A stretch of 64,000 nucleotides of DNA from Onchocerca lupi (lineage: Eukaryota; Nematoda; Chromadorea; Rhabditida; Onchocercidae), in NCBI GenBank assembly GCA_028564675.1, contig JAOVVO010000077.1, positions 1 through 64,000 on the forward strand, in the 5' to 3' direction. The translations under genes were made by a program, and so were the position numbers. Shown one piece after another: positions 1-11,528 of the stretch (position 1 is the stretch's first letter; every line of letters starts with the position of its first letter). The notes under the pieces were generated by a model. The model saw nothing but the letters and a program-made list of their open reading frames with translations. It was not told the origin of the DNA and searched no databases.

Positions 1-2010
1 ATATATATATAATATCATTTAGACGAAGTTTATGAAAAGATTAAGATAGTATACAATTTGGCATTGAATAAAGATCAGTAACCATTTGTCTTGTGATCAA
101 AGGAATGAAGCACGAGATAATAAATGAGGTTAATTTAGAAGAAATTATTATTTTTTCCTTTGAAGATAATGCCGATGATAAAAAAGAGGGTTTATTTATT
201 CTTCTGAGAATATTGTTGTATCTTGCATCGTCCATTCAGGTTTCCTTAAATTCTCCTTTATCAGGTTGTCCAAGAGGTAATCTGGTAATTTTCCAGTTAT
301 GGTAGTTCACAGTTGATTTGTCTTTATGTTCCCTTCTAATTCTTTTAATTAGGATAAAAGTTTCCTAATTAATGCGACCACACTTCTATTTGATTTGTCC
401 AAATAAAAGGAAGATACCTTGTATAGAGCTACTATAATATCAATAATCATTTGACATATGCATTTACACTCAGGATAAGGCATTTTTGGCATTTATTTTC
501 TTGGTGATCATTTTTGCTTTTTAGACTAATTCAAAGAAGATGTCTAAACGTGCAAACATGCCACTTCTATCACAAAAACAATAATAAGATGAGAAATTTT
601 CATGTTGAGCCGAACACGCCTGCAACATGGTATCGCCCCTTCAAATTTTCCATAGTTAATGTGTAATTTTCTTCATTGACAGCTAAATCGCTTATATGTT
701 CTAGTGTCTCTCTTTTCAGTAAGTTTGCAAATTTCTTTGTAGCTGTCATGTTTTTTCTTTAAACAATCGTCTCTTCAAATTGTGTTATAAACAGACTCAA
801 AGTTTTTGATTTCCATCGAATTCTACAGTCTTTATTTATAGAGGTTTGCTTGTCGTCATCAATTTCTCAATTAATTCAGTCAAGGTATTTTCTTCGATTT
901 CACGTTTAATCTTTCATGTTTTGATTCCTCTTCACATAGTGGATGAATCCGGTTTATTTCTTCAATTAGAAAGATTCGAACATAATGCATTTTGTGACAG
1001 CTGCTAAATAAGCATTCTTCTGTTCCAAATTGGGCTCATATAAATCGATTTCATAATCCTCGTCTTTATTTTTAACAGATCGTAATGCTTCTTTTTATTC
1101 CTTTTTTGATGCATCTGCTTTGGAGATGATTCCTTCAGTAATTGTTAGATGTCCATTCATGAGTACTGTCGCGAGTTTGTTGAAAAAGGGTGCTTCACGA
1201 CACTAAGAATTTTAGATACTTTATTAGGTAAAGTACTTTTAATACAATGCGTGAAGTGTCGTCCAGTATTCGGGGACGAAATACACAACAGATAACGAAG
1301 ATATAGAAAAGCGAAGTATGAAAAAAGGGGTGAAGGCTTCGTGGCGTTGAGTCGATCGTCGTAAGGTTAACTGTAACTGATGAATTTCGATCGTCGACTG
1401 CCGCTTATATTCCGTTTTAGTCCACGCCGTGGCGTTATATGAGTGTCATTAATCCAAGACGAAGTCCCATCAATCAAGCGGGCGCCGGCTTTGATGATTG
1501 CATCATTTTCTGCCGTTGATGAGTTTGGTTTTTAGACTGAGTAATTAAACTCCGCACTGGAGGTCATTATTATTATTATACTTGCAAAAAAAAAAGTCGA
1601 GAGATTATCAATCAAAATCAAATAATTAAAAGTTTCACATAATGTCGAAATCACATCTGGACTTTAATCCATTATAATGTTGCAATCAATCATCCTATTT
1701 CTCAACAATTTTAATTGACAACCTTTATTATATTTGACTTTTAAAAAATAAAATACGAAAGAAAAAGATAAAAACTATATTAATTACATTAATATGAATC
1801 ACTTTTTATTCGGTTATTCCGACAATTACTCTTTTCCTTTCTAATGATGTCGATTAATTTTCTTATTTAATTCTTCTTTTATTTCTTCTGTACAAATACC
1901 TTCTGCCTTTTCCAATACCACTTTAATTTCTGACGCAAGTTTATTCAAATTCATTTGATGAGGTAGGTCACGGATGCTTCCTTCTCATGCTTCTGGTCGG
2001 AGTACTACCT
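1..2010 (-). mobile_element. Decayed BEL/Pao gag relic, copy A
   Basis: Read on the minus strand, this holds the same ordered blocks as copy B. There is an N-terminal block (about 2010-1828, beginning MNLNKLASEI), a middle block (about 1165-620) and a block at about 440-215. The last block carries the peptides KLPDYLLDNL and EWTMDD, a pattern like the DUF1759/Gag region of BEL/Pao LTR retrotransposons. The frame is interrupted by many stops, so this is dead sequence. Copy A is split between its first two blocks by an unrelated insertion of about 660 bp. No LTRs, reverse transcriptase or integrase were seen. The assignment rests on recognised motif patterns, not a search. Confidence 0.6.
1163..1827. 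other. ~660 bp insertion inside gag copy A, origin unknown
   Basis: Copy B runs straight through this point (about 3866-3872), while copy A carries about 660 extra bases. The flanks both read TACT, which may be a 4-bp target duplication. The block is less AT-rich than its surroundings around 1330-1530. On the minus strand it has a stretch of about 54 codons without a stop (about 1530-1370), containing IIKAGARLID. An upstream ATG at 1566 in the same frame is cut off by one stop. Near one end, TGCTTCACGACAC and GCGTGAAGTGTCG form partly inverted repeats. I do not recognise the protein or the element class. Confidence 0.35.
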
Positions 2011-4230
2011 TCACGCATAACAAGCGTAACTTGCATAATCCTAACTCTTCCAGCTTTTCTAGTCTCATTTCTATCGTTGAGTTATTCCAATTATCACCTT
2101 GCAAAAAAACACAAAGTAACCTCTTTCTTCTGATCGGTTTACATAATTTTGCCCACCGCGGAGTTTGATTGCTGTGGCGCAAATGGTCATTCGTTTCATC
2201 TCTTGAGAATTCGGTTTGTACTTGACATTCTGGGAGCTAAATGCTGATGTACTCGTTTCACACTATCTCAGCATCCTTGTCAGTAAGTGGCCGCATATTC
2301 TTCTGAACCTCCATTGCTGCATTCGTTTTGTGACTTCTAGAATATCTGTAACCCTTCTGTATTCTTTTAAGAATATCATTGTATCTTGCATTGTCCATTC
2401 AGGTTTCCTTAACTTTACCAGGTTACCTAAGACGTAATTCGTAATCCGACGTAATTAGTTATGGTAGTCCACAGCTGATCTGTCTCACTGTTTTCTCCTA
2501 ATTCTTTTAATTGAAAAAGGATGTTCAACAGTTCCCTTTTTAACGCAACCACGTTTTTGTTTGACTTGTCCAATTTCTATAACATGGTATATAGCTCCAT
2601 GATTCTTCTTTGTTTGTCACCGTATCGGGGAGTTTGTTACTAGTAATTAGATGGCTTTACTAGTAAATTTGACGAAACCCCTTTAATGGGGACCATGTGC
2701 TTTTTCGAGTCAGCTAGGTTGAATAATTCGGGGGACTGATCCAACCATAAAAGTCGTCCAGGATCACCAGTTCTTCCTGGTTGTATCCATCCCACCATTT
2801 ATCCATATTAGATGTTTTAATGAAGTATGATTTGGATAGCTTTGTGGCGAAAGTTGTCTTCCCAATACCTGGCTCGCCTATTATTAAGTAGAGGTCGGTG
2901 GGCTCCTTCCTATCTTCGATAAGATGATTCTTAAATGTGATAATTTTGGTCGAATTTTTCATTACAAAAAGGTTGTCTTCTTCGGCCATTTCGGCTAACG
3001 TCATTTCATTTTTACAATATTTTTTTAAGATTTCAGATTGTAAATCTGATTTCCGTTTTTTGGGCCCATTTTGAGGGGGCTACTTTCCGACGCAAAATTC
3101 TTGAACTTAAAAAAACATTGAGAACGTTGCGTGGTGGGGCAAATTTCTTTTCCTACTATGGCGTAATTAATTTTATTTCCTATGTTTTGGAGGAGTTCTA
3201 TATTAAAATTTTGATGTCGAAGATGGTGGAGACCCACCTTTCGGCGCGGGAGCTGCCTGGTCAGCTTGTCATGACGGTTTGGGTGTATGGATGGGTTAGG
3301 TTTTTCAGCTAGGTTTTTGCTCTTTCAAATTCTTCATAGCTAGTGTGTAATTTTTTTCATTGACAGCTAAACCACTCATATATTACAAGACTTCTCCTTT
3401 CAAACATTCGAGTAAGTATGCAAACTGTCATATCTTCTCTTTTATCAATTGTCTCTTCAAAATATGTTATCAACAGACCCCAAATTTTTGGATTTTCATC
3501 GAACTCTGCAGTTATTTCTGGAGGTTTACTTGTCGTCACCAGTTTCTCAATTAATTCAGTTAAAGTCTTTCCTTCATTTTCTCTTATATCTGATTTCACA
3601 TCTAATCTTTCATTTCTTGATTCCTCCCCATAAAATAGATGGATCCGGTCTATTTTTTCAATTAGAAAGGTTCGAATATAATGCATTTTGTGATAGCTGC
3701 TAAATAAGCATTCTTCTGTGTTCAAAAATCATATAAATCGAATTCATAATTCTCATCTTTGTTTTTAACAGACTGTAATGCTTATCCCCACTTTTTTTCT
3801 AACGCACTTGCTTTGGAGATGATTCTTTCAATTATTTTCAGATGTCCATTAATGAGTACTCTTTTTCTTTCTAATGATATCGTTTTGCTTTCTTTAATTT
3901 TTCTTATACTTCTGCACAAATACTTCCTGTCTTCTCCAATACCAGTTTAACTTCTGAAACAAGCTTATTCAAATTCATTCTGATAGGACAGGACACGAAC
4001 TTCCTATCCCTCTTTCTCATGCTTCTGATTGGAATATCTCCATTTTCTATCATCTCTTTTTTATCCAAATAAGCGACATACCTGCCTTTTCTTTCTATCC
4101 CTGTCCTTCGTCATTGGCTCAGCCCCCAATATTTTATCGATGTTTATTTCTGATCATGAGAAAAATTGTAGGGATGAATTCTGCTTTTCAGTTCTCATGG
4201 GTTTCTTCAATTTTCTTGTTTCATGCACTT
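1985..4230 (-). mobile_element. Decayed BEL/Pao gag relic, copy B, with the end of a third copy
   Basis: The minus strand carries a BEL/Pao-like gag in order. First is an N-terminal block at about 3985-3870 (MNLNKLVSEV). Then comes a 122-codon open frame at 3725-3357 with IWGLLITYFEETID, which resembles the FxGxxxxWxxFxxxFxxxI stretch of DUF1759. Next is a block at 2610-2376 (LDKSNKNVVALKRELLNIL), and last a Cys-containing block at 2182-1985 that looks like a broken zinc knuckle. The sequence just before the N-terminal block is alike in copies A and B (CATGCTTCTG near 1986 and 4019). This means gag tails abut gag heads, so the units are in tandem. Between the middle and third blocks sits the viral Rep fossil. 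Confidence 0.6.
2610..3310 (-). pseudogene. Endogenous CRESS-DNA virus Rep relic (circovirus/cyclovirus-like)
   Basis: This is a fossil of the replication initiator of a circular single-stranded DNA virus. In a working virus, Rep nicks the origin with an HUH endonuclease domain and unwinds DNA with a superfamily 3 helicase. A fragment at 3237-3025 matches the end of the endonuclease domain (IVGKEICPTT, then FFKFKNFA). The residues where the HUH family has its His-containing motif read QRSQC, so that motif is lost. A second fragment at 3004-2714 carries the helicase Walker A (GEPGIGKTT) and Walker B (VILDDFYGW) motifs. Further family-like sequence at about 2690-2620 is in shifted frames with stops. 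Stop codons and frameshifts separate all the parts, so no intact Rep is encoded. No capsid gene or origin stem-loop was seen. DDFYGW points to Circoviridae rather than geminivirus-like Reps. Confidence 0.85.
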
Positions 4231-5744
4231 AGAAAACGAACCTCAAATTCAGGTAATTAAACCTTTATTATGATAAATTTGTTAATACATCAACGAACGC
4301 AGCAATTACATCAACAATACAATTTCGATAATACGAAAGGGACAATTTTATGACGATAACATAGTACGGGATATTATAACGCAAATAAAAGGAAAACCAA
4401 ATACCGAGTGGGCCATCCAACCGAGCTCATTGATGCCCATCCTTTGAAATAATTTTTGTGCTTAGGAGCTCATTGATGCCCATCCTTTGAAATAATTTTT
4501 GTGCTTAGGACTCTCTTTTTCTTCGTTTATGAAAGATCCTGATACAGTTTTAGACTACAAGAAAGTTTACCATGAAAATGCGCCTTTGTTAGCAAATGAT
4601 GAAGCGCGCTTTTTTAAAGCTCACTAACTTAATGGGCACAGAATGGTTTCACAATCTACACTATAGCAAATACGCAATGTTAAATTCAAAACAAAAGAAT
4701 CATTAATTCTTTTCTTTTATCTTCGCAATTTCAAAAACACAGTTATTATGGATATAGGTATCTTATATCAGAAGGTCAGCCCTAAAATTTTTTTCTTTAG
4801 GGAATTAAAATTTCGTAGTCTAGAATACCAAAATACCAAAAAGTTGATCAATATATACCTGCACATTCTTCGTAGATTACGCTCTTTATTTCCGACTGCC
4901 TCTCCATTTTACGATTCTACTTTTTTTATTTCCTTTATATTCGAAACTAAAGAATTAAAAGGTTATTAATGCATATCCTGGAAAGTGAACAGTATCGCAA
5001 GTACACGTAACAATGATATGGAAGGCAAAAGAAAAGTGGACAGTATTGCAAATACACGTAATAATGATACGGAATACAATGAGCAAGTAAATTTTAAGAT
5101 TAAGAATCTCACATGAGGTTAAGAACTTAGGATTAGGAATCTCAAGATTAAGAATCCCAGATACTTCTTCACTTTCATTTAGAACCATCAGCCTAAAAAT
5201 CTATCTCGCAATGCCATATCTAGAGTGCGGCCCATCAAGATTCGACAACATCCATAGGTCCAATTTGAAAACTGCGGTATTCATAAGCCATTGTTATTAG
5301 TTGCTGAAAAGAGGTGTGCGGAAAGTCCGCCGCATCGCGGAAAGGTTACAATTGATTTCATGCCATTTCAATCTCTGCTATATTTTCAACCACTGCGATT
5401 ATTATTGCGTTATCATCTGCTAATTTTCTTTATCTCTATTATCATGACCTAAGATGTCCTCTCATAATCATTGTTTTCCCCTCTGCACTCTAAAAGAGTC
5501 TTCTCTGTGCAGCTGTTCATTTCTCAGTCTCTTATAGAATTTTCTTTTGGTCAACTTGTTTTATAAATTGTGTTTAAGACGTACGGGAAGAGAAGTGTTA
5601 GCATGTTCGGCAAGAGAAATACGCGATTTTTGATTTGATTCATGATTCCCATGCATTTTTTCCCATTGCATACCTGATAAGTATTAAATTGGACTTACCA
5701 CTCATTCGTCATGTCCTAAATTTGAAAATAAAGAAAATTGTAAT
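4231..5744. other. Intergenic, with two small tandem duplications
   Basis: No convincing gene. A unit of about 44 bases starting GAGCTCATTGATGCCCATCC is present twice end to end (about 4424-4511). A diverged unit of about 57 bases containing ACAGTAT and ACACGTAA is present twice at about 4985-5080. A run of AGATTAAGAATCT-like repeats follows at 5095-5165. Short open frames here lack splice support. Confidence 0.5.
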
Positions 5745-5752
5745 TTTTGCAG
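5745..5752 (+). promoter_or_regulatory. Probable trans-splice acceptor, 5.76 kb gene
   Basis: The sequence TTTTTGCAG ends four bases before the ATG at 5757. No upstream exon in frame was found, so this fits a spliced-leader acceptor. It also supports the chosen start. Confidence 0.5.
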
Positions 5753-5756
5753 TAGA

Positions 5757-7242
5757 ATGATTCTGGTGAAAAGTTTAACTGCGATGGCAACGGAGAAATT
5801 GCTGTTGAAGACATCAGGTGAGCAATTCTTGAATGGTGTCGACTACATGTATCGCGTAGGCTTATCACCTGACCGCTTATCAGTCATGGAAACAACAAGC
5901 GGTAAATTCATCTTGCAGTTTCACTCACGATGCGATCTTCGTCCATTCGCTGTATGCATATTTTTCTGTTTTTATGTTAACAATGTACCAACTTTCGTGA
6001 ACTTCAGATTACTTTTCGCCGAGGAAGGATAGTATTGCTGCATTTACAAAACATTCTGTGTTTTTAAATGCAGCAATATTATTCTTCTATACTCTTTTTC
6101 CTTCTTGCAATTCATTTCAGGCCAATTATCCTAATTTTCAACGATTACTTCGTGGTATAGTTCATATTAGAGCATGGCGAATTCAGTCCATCGAATTTCT
6201 AAATGTTGATTTCAAAATGGCTGATATCGTTGATGTTGAACGTACACTGGAAGTGAGTTTCATCATTTCAATCGTGAACCAGTGTTGACAGTAGTTATTG
6301 TTTCCTCATTGTTGCTTCTTTTACCGATTGATAATTTTTTTTTTATAATTAGAACAGAAATTGTATTATCTGCTGGTTTCAGAAATCACGGTCAGAAAAC
6401 TCAAACTTCTGGTTAATTTTAAGGAATTCATCAGTTTGAATAATGTGAAGATCTGCTAACATCTGAATCTTGCTAGAATAATAGTTTTCAATGCATCATA
6501 TAAACATGAAACGCGAACTTCAGAGTCCAGATTTCTGTTAAAATCTCAAATTCTCGTAATTTTGTTTTCAGAAGCTCGAAGTGAAATTGGTATTACTGCG
6601 CAATTGTACATACAACACAATCATGAAATCATCCCATGCATATCAAGTTTTATTGGCACTTAATCGAAATAAAAACTGCATTGTTTGCGAATACGGTGAT
6701 GACAGGTTCAAAAGTTTATTTTAATGAACTTTATCAAATTTTACAGTTATATTCAAAATATATTTCCATTATTAAACTATTGCTCATTTTAATTTCATTT
6801 CAGTTCTTCTCTCACTTCTCAAATTTCATTAATATTTTTAATATGCTAATGTCTCTTTACTGGTACAATACATTCAGTAATTTTTTTTTTAGTTCTACAA
6901 GTTTCATCTATATTTGCATCCAATTTTCTTTTATTCTCCTGACGTTTTTAGAGCTTTGAATAAATCACGGCATTATTTTAGTATTATCTTTTATCTCTTT
7001 TTTTTCATTCCATTTCTTCTTGTTGAATTGAGAAGAAAAAACTGTCAGTTAGTTTTCTTGTTTGAATGATAGTAGAAAAAGAGACATTAAAGAATTGAAT
7101 AATTAGTTTATCTCTCTGTAGAGTGTTTTAGCACTTCTATGATTTCAGGTTAAAAGATCGAGTTCTGGGTGGATATCAGCCTCACTCTTCCAATAATAAT
7201 AATGTGCCTGGATTAAATGCTGCGCCAGTATCATACAATTGA
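5757..7242 (+). CDS. Uncharacterised 184-aa protein, four exons
   Basis: Exons 5757-5951, 6121-6252, 6572-6705 and 7149-7242 join in phase (0, 0, 2) and give 184 codons and a TGA. The splice sites are ordinary (GCT|gtatgc, ttcag|GCC, GAA|gtgagt, tttcag|AAG, ACAG|gttcaa, tttcag|GTT). The protein has no signal peptide or obvious membrane segment. It is mixed charged and hydrophobic, with GVDYMYRVGLSPDRLSV near the start and VHIRAWRIQSIEFLNV in the second exon. It ends in an Asn-rich tail (SSNNNNVPGLN). I do not recognise the family. The consistent phasing and the acceptor right before the ATG make it very likely a real gene. The third exon, chosen because its phase lets the last exon read through, is the least certain. 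Confidence 0.7.
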
Positions 7243-10200
7243 AAACGTATTAGTTATTCAGTGTGTCACGACATAGCACAATAAGTATTCCATATTTTTC
7301 TTCCGATTTTTATCAATTTTTAGTAGATTATATGGCTCTTATTCAACCTGTTTTTTTCTTCAAATCATCGTTTATTATGAAATTCATGAAAATTTAGAAG
7401 GAATCCTGAATGATCATTTAAAATTCTAGGAAAACATTACTGCAAAAATATGGCTAAGATGATAAAATTGCATGGTTGATAAATTATGAAATAGAAGAGT
7501 TAAGAAAGTTGCAATGGGAGATTAAAGTATCCAACAGAGCAGTATACTGTAAGTGTATCGTTTGATTTTTGCATATGATATTTGATTTTTAAATTCAGAA
7601 ATTTACCAACAGAAACTTTTCTGTTCATTACAATTGAAGAACAGTAATAGAGTTCTGTTTATTAGGAAATCATTGTTTCGGCCTGTTTATGAAATTAAAG
7701 TTTTCATTTCATTCCCTTTTTATATTCAGTTGCATGTTTTTGTTAGGTTATAGCTAATTACTTTTATCTGAGAAATGTTATAAAAATTCAGTAGAATTAT
7801 TCTGACTTTTTCAAAAAAATTGTTACTGAAAATATTTTCCATTATGGAGGGTTTTGGTGAGTTTAGGCATTATTTAGTTTTTCTTTGTTGAACGACAATT
7901 CATCTTGACTTTTTTCATTTTGGATTTGCAGTGAACTTTTTCAGTTTTCTTATTCTTTCGCTTAATTATATGAAGTCTTTTCTGATGTCTGAAGTTTATT
8001 CTTGTCTTCTTTTTAACTAATTTATTTCAAACTATGTTTTTATTTGTATTTGTCAAAGAAAAAACTGTGTTTGTCAACTGTATTTATCACAGTTTTATTT
8101 CGTATATTTTTTCTGAAGAATTTCTGGTGGATGAAGTTTTTTGGATGATGCTTTAAAGGAAACTTTAAGGCTAATCGGTTATGATATTGATCCATTTCGG
8201 AAGACTGAGTTAAAGTTTTGAGTTTTTGTATGTATATATAGTTGAAGCAAATCAGATAGGAACAACTGTTATAATTGTATGCTAATTAATAAATGTTTTT
8301 GTTCAATGATTAGCGTTGGCATTTTGAAATAAGATATGAAAATATTAAAATTTTTGTTGTTACGAAATTTGAAATGAACATTAGAAATTAACATCAGTTG
8401 ATATATTTTTCAAAAATCCCTATCAAATAATTTCACAAACTGGAAATTTTTATAAATCTCGCTAGAAAATTTTCATAATATGGTTTTGCGATTAATTATT
8501 TGAATTTATTTTTTTCAAAATATTTACCTAATTATTGCGTTTCAAATTGTTTACTTGTATCAAATTTTTTTTTTCTCTAACTTTTATAGGGCAGGGCAGA
8601 ATTTTTTCTGAAACATTAATTTGCCTTGCTTGTTTATTTTTTTAGAAGAAAGTTGTATTTGAAAAGATATCGTCTTAATATTATGATTAATGGTAAAGAT
8701 TCTGGTGAAGGGGCAAGTGGTATGAGTATGCATAGGTAGGAGGCACTGAAATTACTATTGCGGATTGTGAATGCAAGGTAAAATGAAGAAAAAATGGAGC
8801 CTCTCTTTGTCATTAAATCTGTATCCACCTATGCATGCTATTAGTACTACCATTTGCTGTTTGGTGTTGATGTTTTCGATTATCGCTGTCTGTGATCGTT
8901 GAGTATATTTCTTGAACAAAAATTTGTAACTTTATTTTGATTACTTTTCTCTTTTGTCTTCTTCATCAACAGTCCATTATTTATTGTGAGATTCAAATTA
9001 TAAGAATAAACTGTTGACATTGATTATTTGCTTTGGATCCTAAAGAGATTGACAAAAACTTAAGTAATATAGTAACAGCAAATCCTCATATTGGGAACTA
9101 AAACGAAAGAGGTAGTCTGGAAACAGAATCTGTGAAAAGTGATGCTGCAATTCTTACTGCAGCTAAGAAGTAATGTTATTTTATGAAGAACTTATTTTTG
9201 CGGGACTCAATAATTGATGGCTAAGACAAGAGAATATTTTTGAGACGCTGGGATAAAAAAAAATCTGCTTTCTTAGTTTTCTTAATATTTACCACTATTC
9301 ATTCTATCGAAAATTCGATCGCTCAAATTCTCAGCAAAGTCAAGCTGATATTTTTTGTAGACCAACACCAAACCAGAAACATTCCATTGCTGTGTGAAAA
9401 ATGTTAGCATATGAGAAAAGCTCTTCTTCATAGTTTTTTTCTTAGAATGAATCATTTTCTAATGAGATTTTTTTCTTTAAAATTATTATCATCTTCATAT
9501 TCGCAATCTTTTTGTTTCATTTTTTTCGGCATGGAACTCAAACTTTCTAGTCATATTTTGTGAACTGATTTATGGAGTGATTTTCAGTCATCAGTTCTCA
9601 TTGTTTTCAAATCTTTGTTTCAGAACAGTGTATGAAATTTGTTCTATGCATTATTGTATTTCAACTATTTCATCTTCTCTTTTTACGATCCTTTCCAACT
9701 GACTATTTGTTTCTCAAATTATTTTATTAATTTATAGTTTCTAAGCAAATTGACTCTCAAAAATCAAGGAAAGATCTTATGAGTACATCGAAATGTTCAA
9801 AATATTAGCCCATAGTATCCACTCCAAAATAAGGACTTCATTAATGTTTTCATTTAAACAATTAACTGGTGAAAAGAAGCCTAAATTCTTTAAAAAAAGC
9901 CGTTTTTGATAGCAATGATAAAAACGAAGTGAACCTGTGTATACTTAAAATGATTTTAAAAATACAGCAAATGGATCACTTCTCTATCCAGAAAATTAAT
10001 TTTTGCAGTATTTTTAGTCTTATATAACTTATTAATGTTAATTGCTTGCCAGGTCTTGGCAGAATTCAGCTGGAATATATAAGTGTACCTGATATAATTG
10101 ACGATACCTTCATTAATTAAAAAGACTTAGATGAGGATATATTTCAAATTCCGCGATAGCTGAGTTTGCTTGTAGTTCAATAATATCTTAAATTACAAAC

Positions 10201-11528
10201 GATCATTTGTCAAATCTTGCAAGTTACCTAATATGTGGTGGGAGCAGTAAGCTTGAAATCATAGCGATTGAAGAAGAGAAGGACTGGATAGTGCTGAATC
10301 TTCATAATATTTGCACTAATAAATGTTTTGAAGTTCTTTGTCTGTTTACCATCCCCTTATCTCCACTTAGAATATTCTGTGAAAATAACATGGTGTTGTT
10401 TGTTTCTCTTTCAACATTCCATTAGAACCATTCCTAATACAATGTATTCCAGATTTTCTTAATAACATAATTAACCCTTCTTTCATTGGATCTTCGCAAG
10501 AAATGCTGAAATCGTGAAGGAAAGAGGTGATTTTAATCTTGTCTAGCACTTTATGAGAATTAATTGAACTCTTATGATCTCGAACTTTTATAATAAATGA
10601 ATTCCTTGAAACTATTCGAACACTCGCGAATCCATCCTTTTCTGTTCTTCCAACGCAAATAACTGTATCATTTCTTATTGATAAAAAACATTCGATAACG
10701 AAGAGTCAACGGATAAAAAGATTTTATAAACTACAAAAATGGTATTTTCATCATCAGTGGATCGGAAGTGAAAATATCAATATCTACCACGATAACCAAT
10801 AAAATATGTAATTCGTGAAAAAATATTCAATATATCGAAAATACCTCAGTATCAACAAATCATTGATGGAACATGCTAGAATATAATAGATGAGGATAGA
10901 GCAAAGATATCAGTAATTAGGAATGCTCAAACGTTAGCAACAGTGATGTAAGACGGAATACGACAAAGAAGTAAGTAAAAAGTTTTTCCTTCTTTTAGCC
11001 CTTTTTTAATTATCAGTCACATTATTTTTAATTCTAATTTCTCTCTCAACTAATTTTCAGTGCATGCTATCGTAAGAATTTCTGCATAAACTCACGAGAA
11101 AAAAATATTGAAACATTCAATACTTCAATTTCAAAAGAAATAAGTGAGTGTTTAAAAAAAAATAAGTGAAAAATATATTCAATTATGCTTAGTTAAATAT
11201 ATTTAATTAAATATGTTGTTCTTCCAATTTTTTTTACTGCATTTTCTGAATTCATAGAAGAAATCTTTTTCTCAAACATTCACTTATTTTTTTTTTTGAA
11301 ATTGATTTATTGAATGTTTTAGCACTTTTTCTCTTGAATTTATACAGGAATTCCTTTTGACAACAGCATGCGTCATACATCACTGAAATTAGTTGAAAGA
11401 AAAATAAGAGTTAAAAATGAAAAGGAAAAAGGCTAAGAGAAGAAAAACTTACTATTGTTGATTCGGAAAGACTAGTTTACAAAAGATAGTCAACGGTGAG
11501 GTACATTAATGCATGAATTATAAAATAC
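7243..11528. other. Gene-poor stretch, possible orphan exons near 8.65 and 9.12 kb
   Basis: No gene could be assembled. Two plus-strand pieces look weakly exon-like. One follows TTTATTTTTTTAG at about 8644 and ends near CATAG|gtagga at about 8737, encoding IMINGKDSGEGASGMSMH. The other, at about 9118-9173, encodes LETESVKSDAAILTAAKK and then a stop. They might be a small gene or distal exons of the preceding gene, but no joining model was convincing. The rest is AT-rich sequence without coding signal. The last ~30 bases are the 3' flank of rnr-2. Confidence 0.3.

Noticed and set aside
3360..3703. Three plus-strand open frames opposite gag copy B
   Set aside because: Shadows of the minus-strand 122-codon gag frame.
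5300..5345. GCGGAAAGTCCGCC looked like an RNase P RNA core motif
   Set aside because: Only a short local similarity; none of the other conserved RNase P regions were found nearby.
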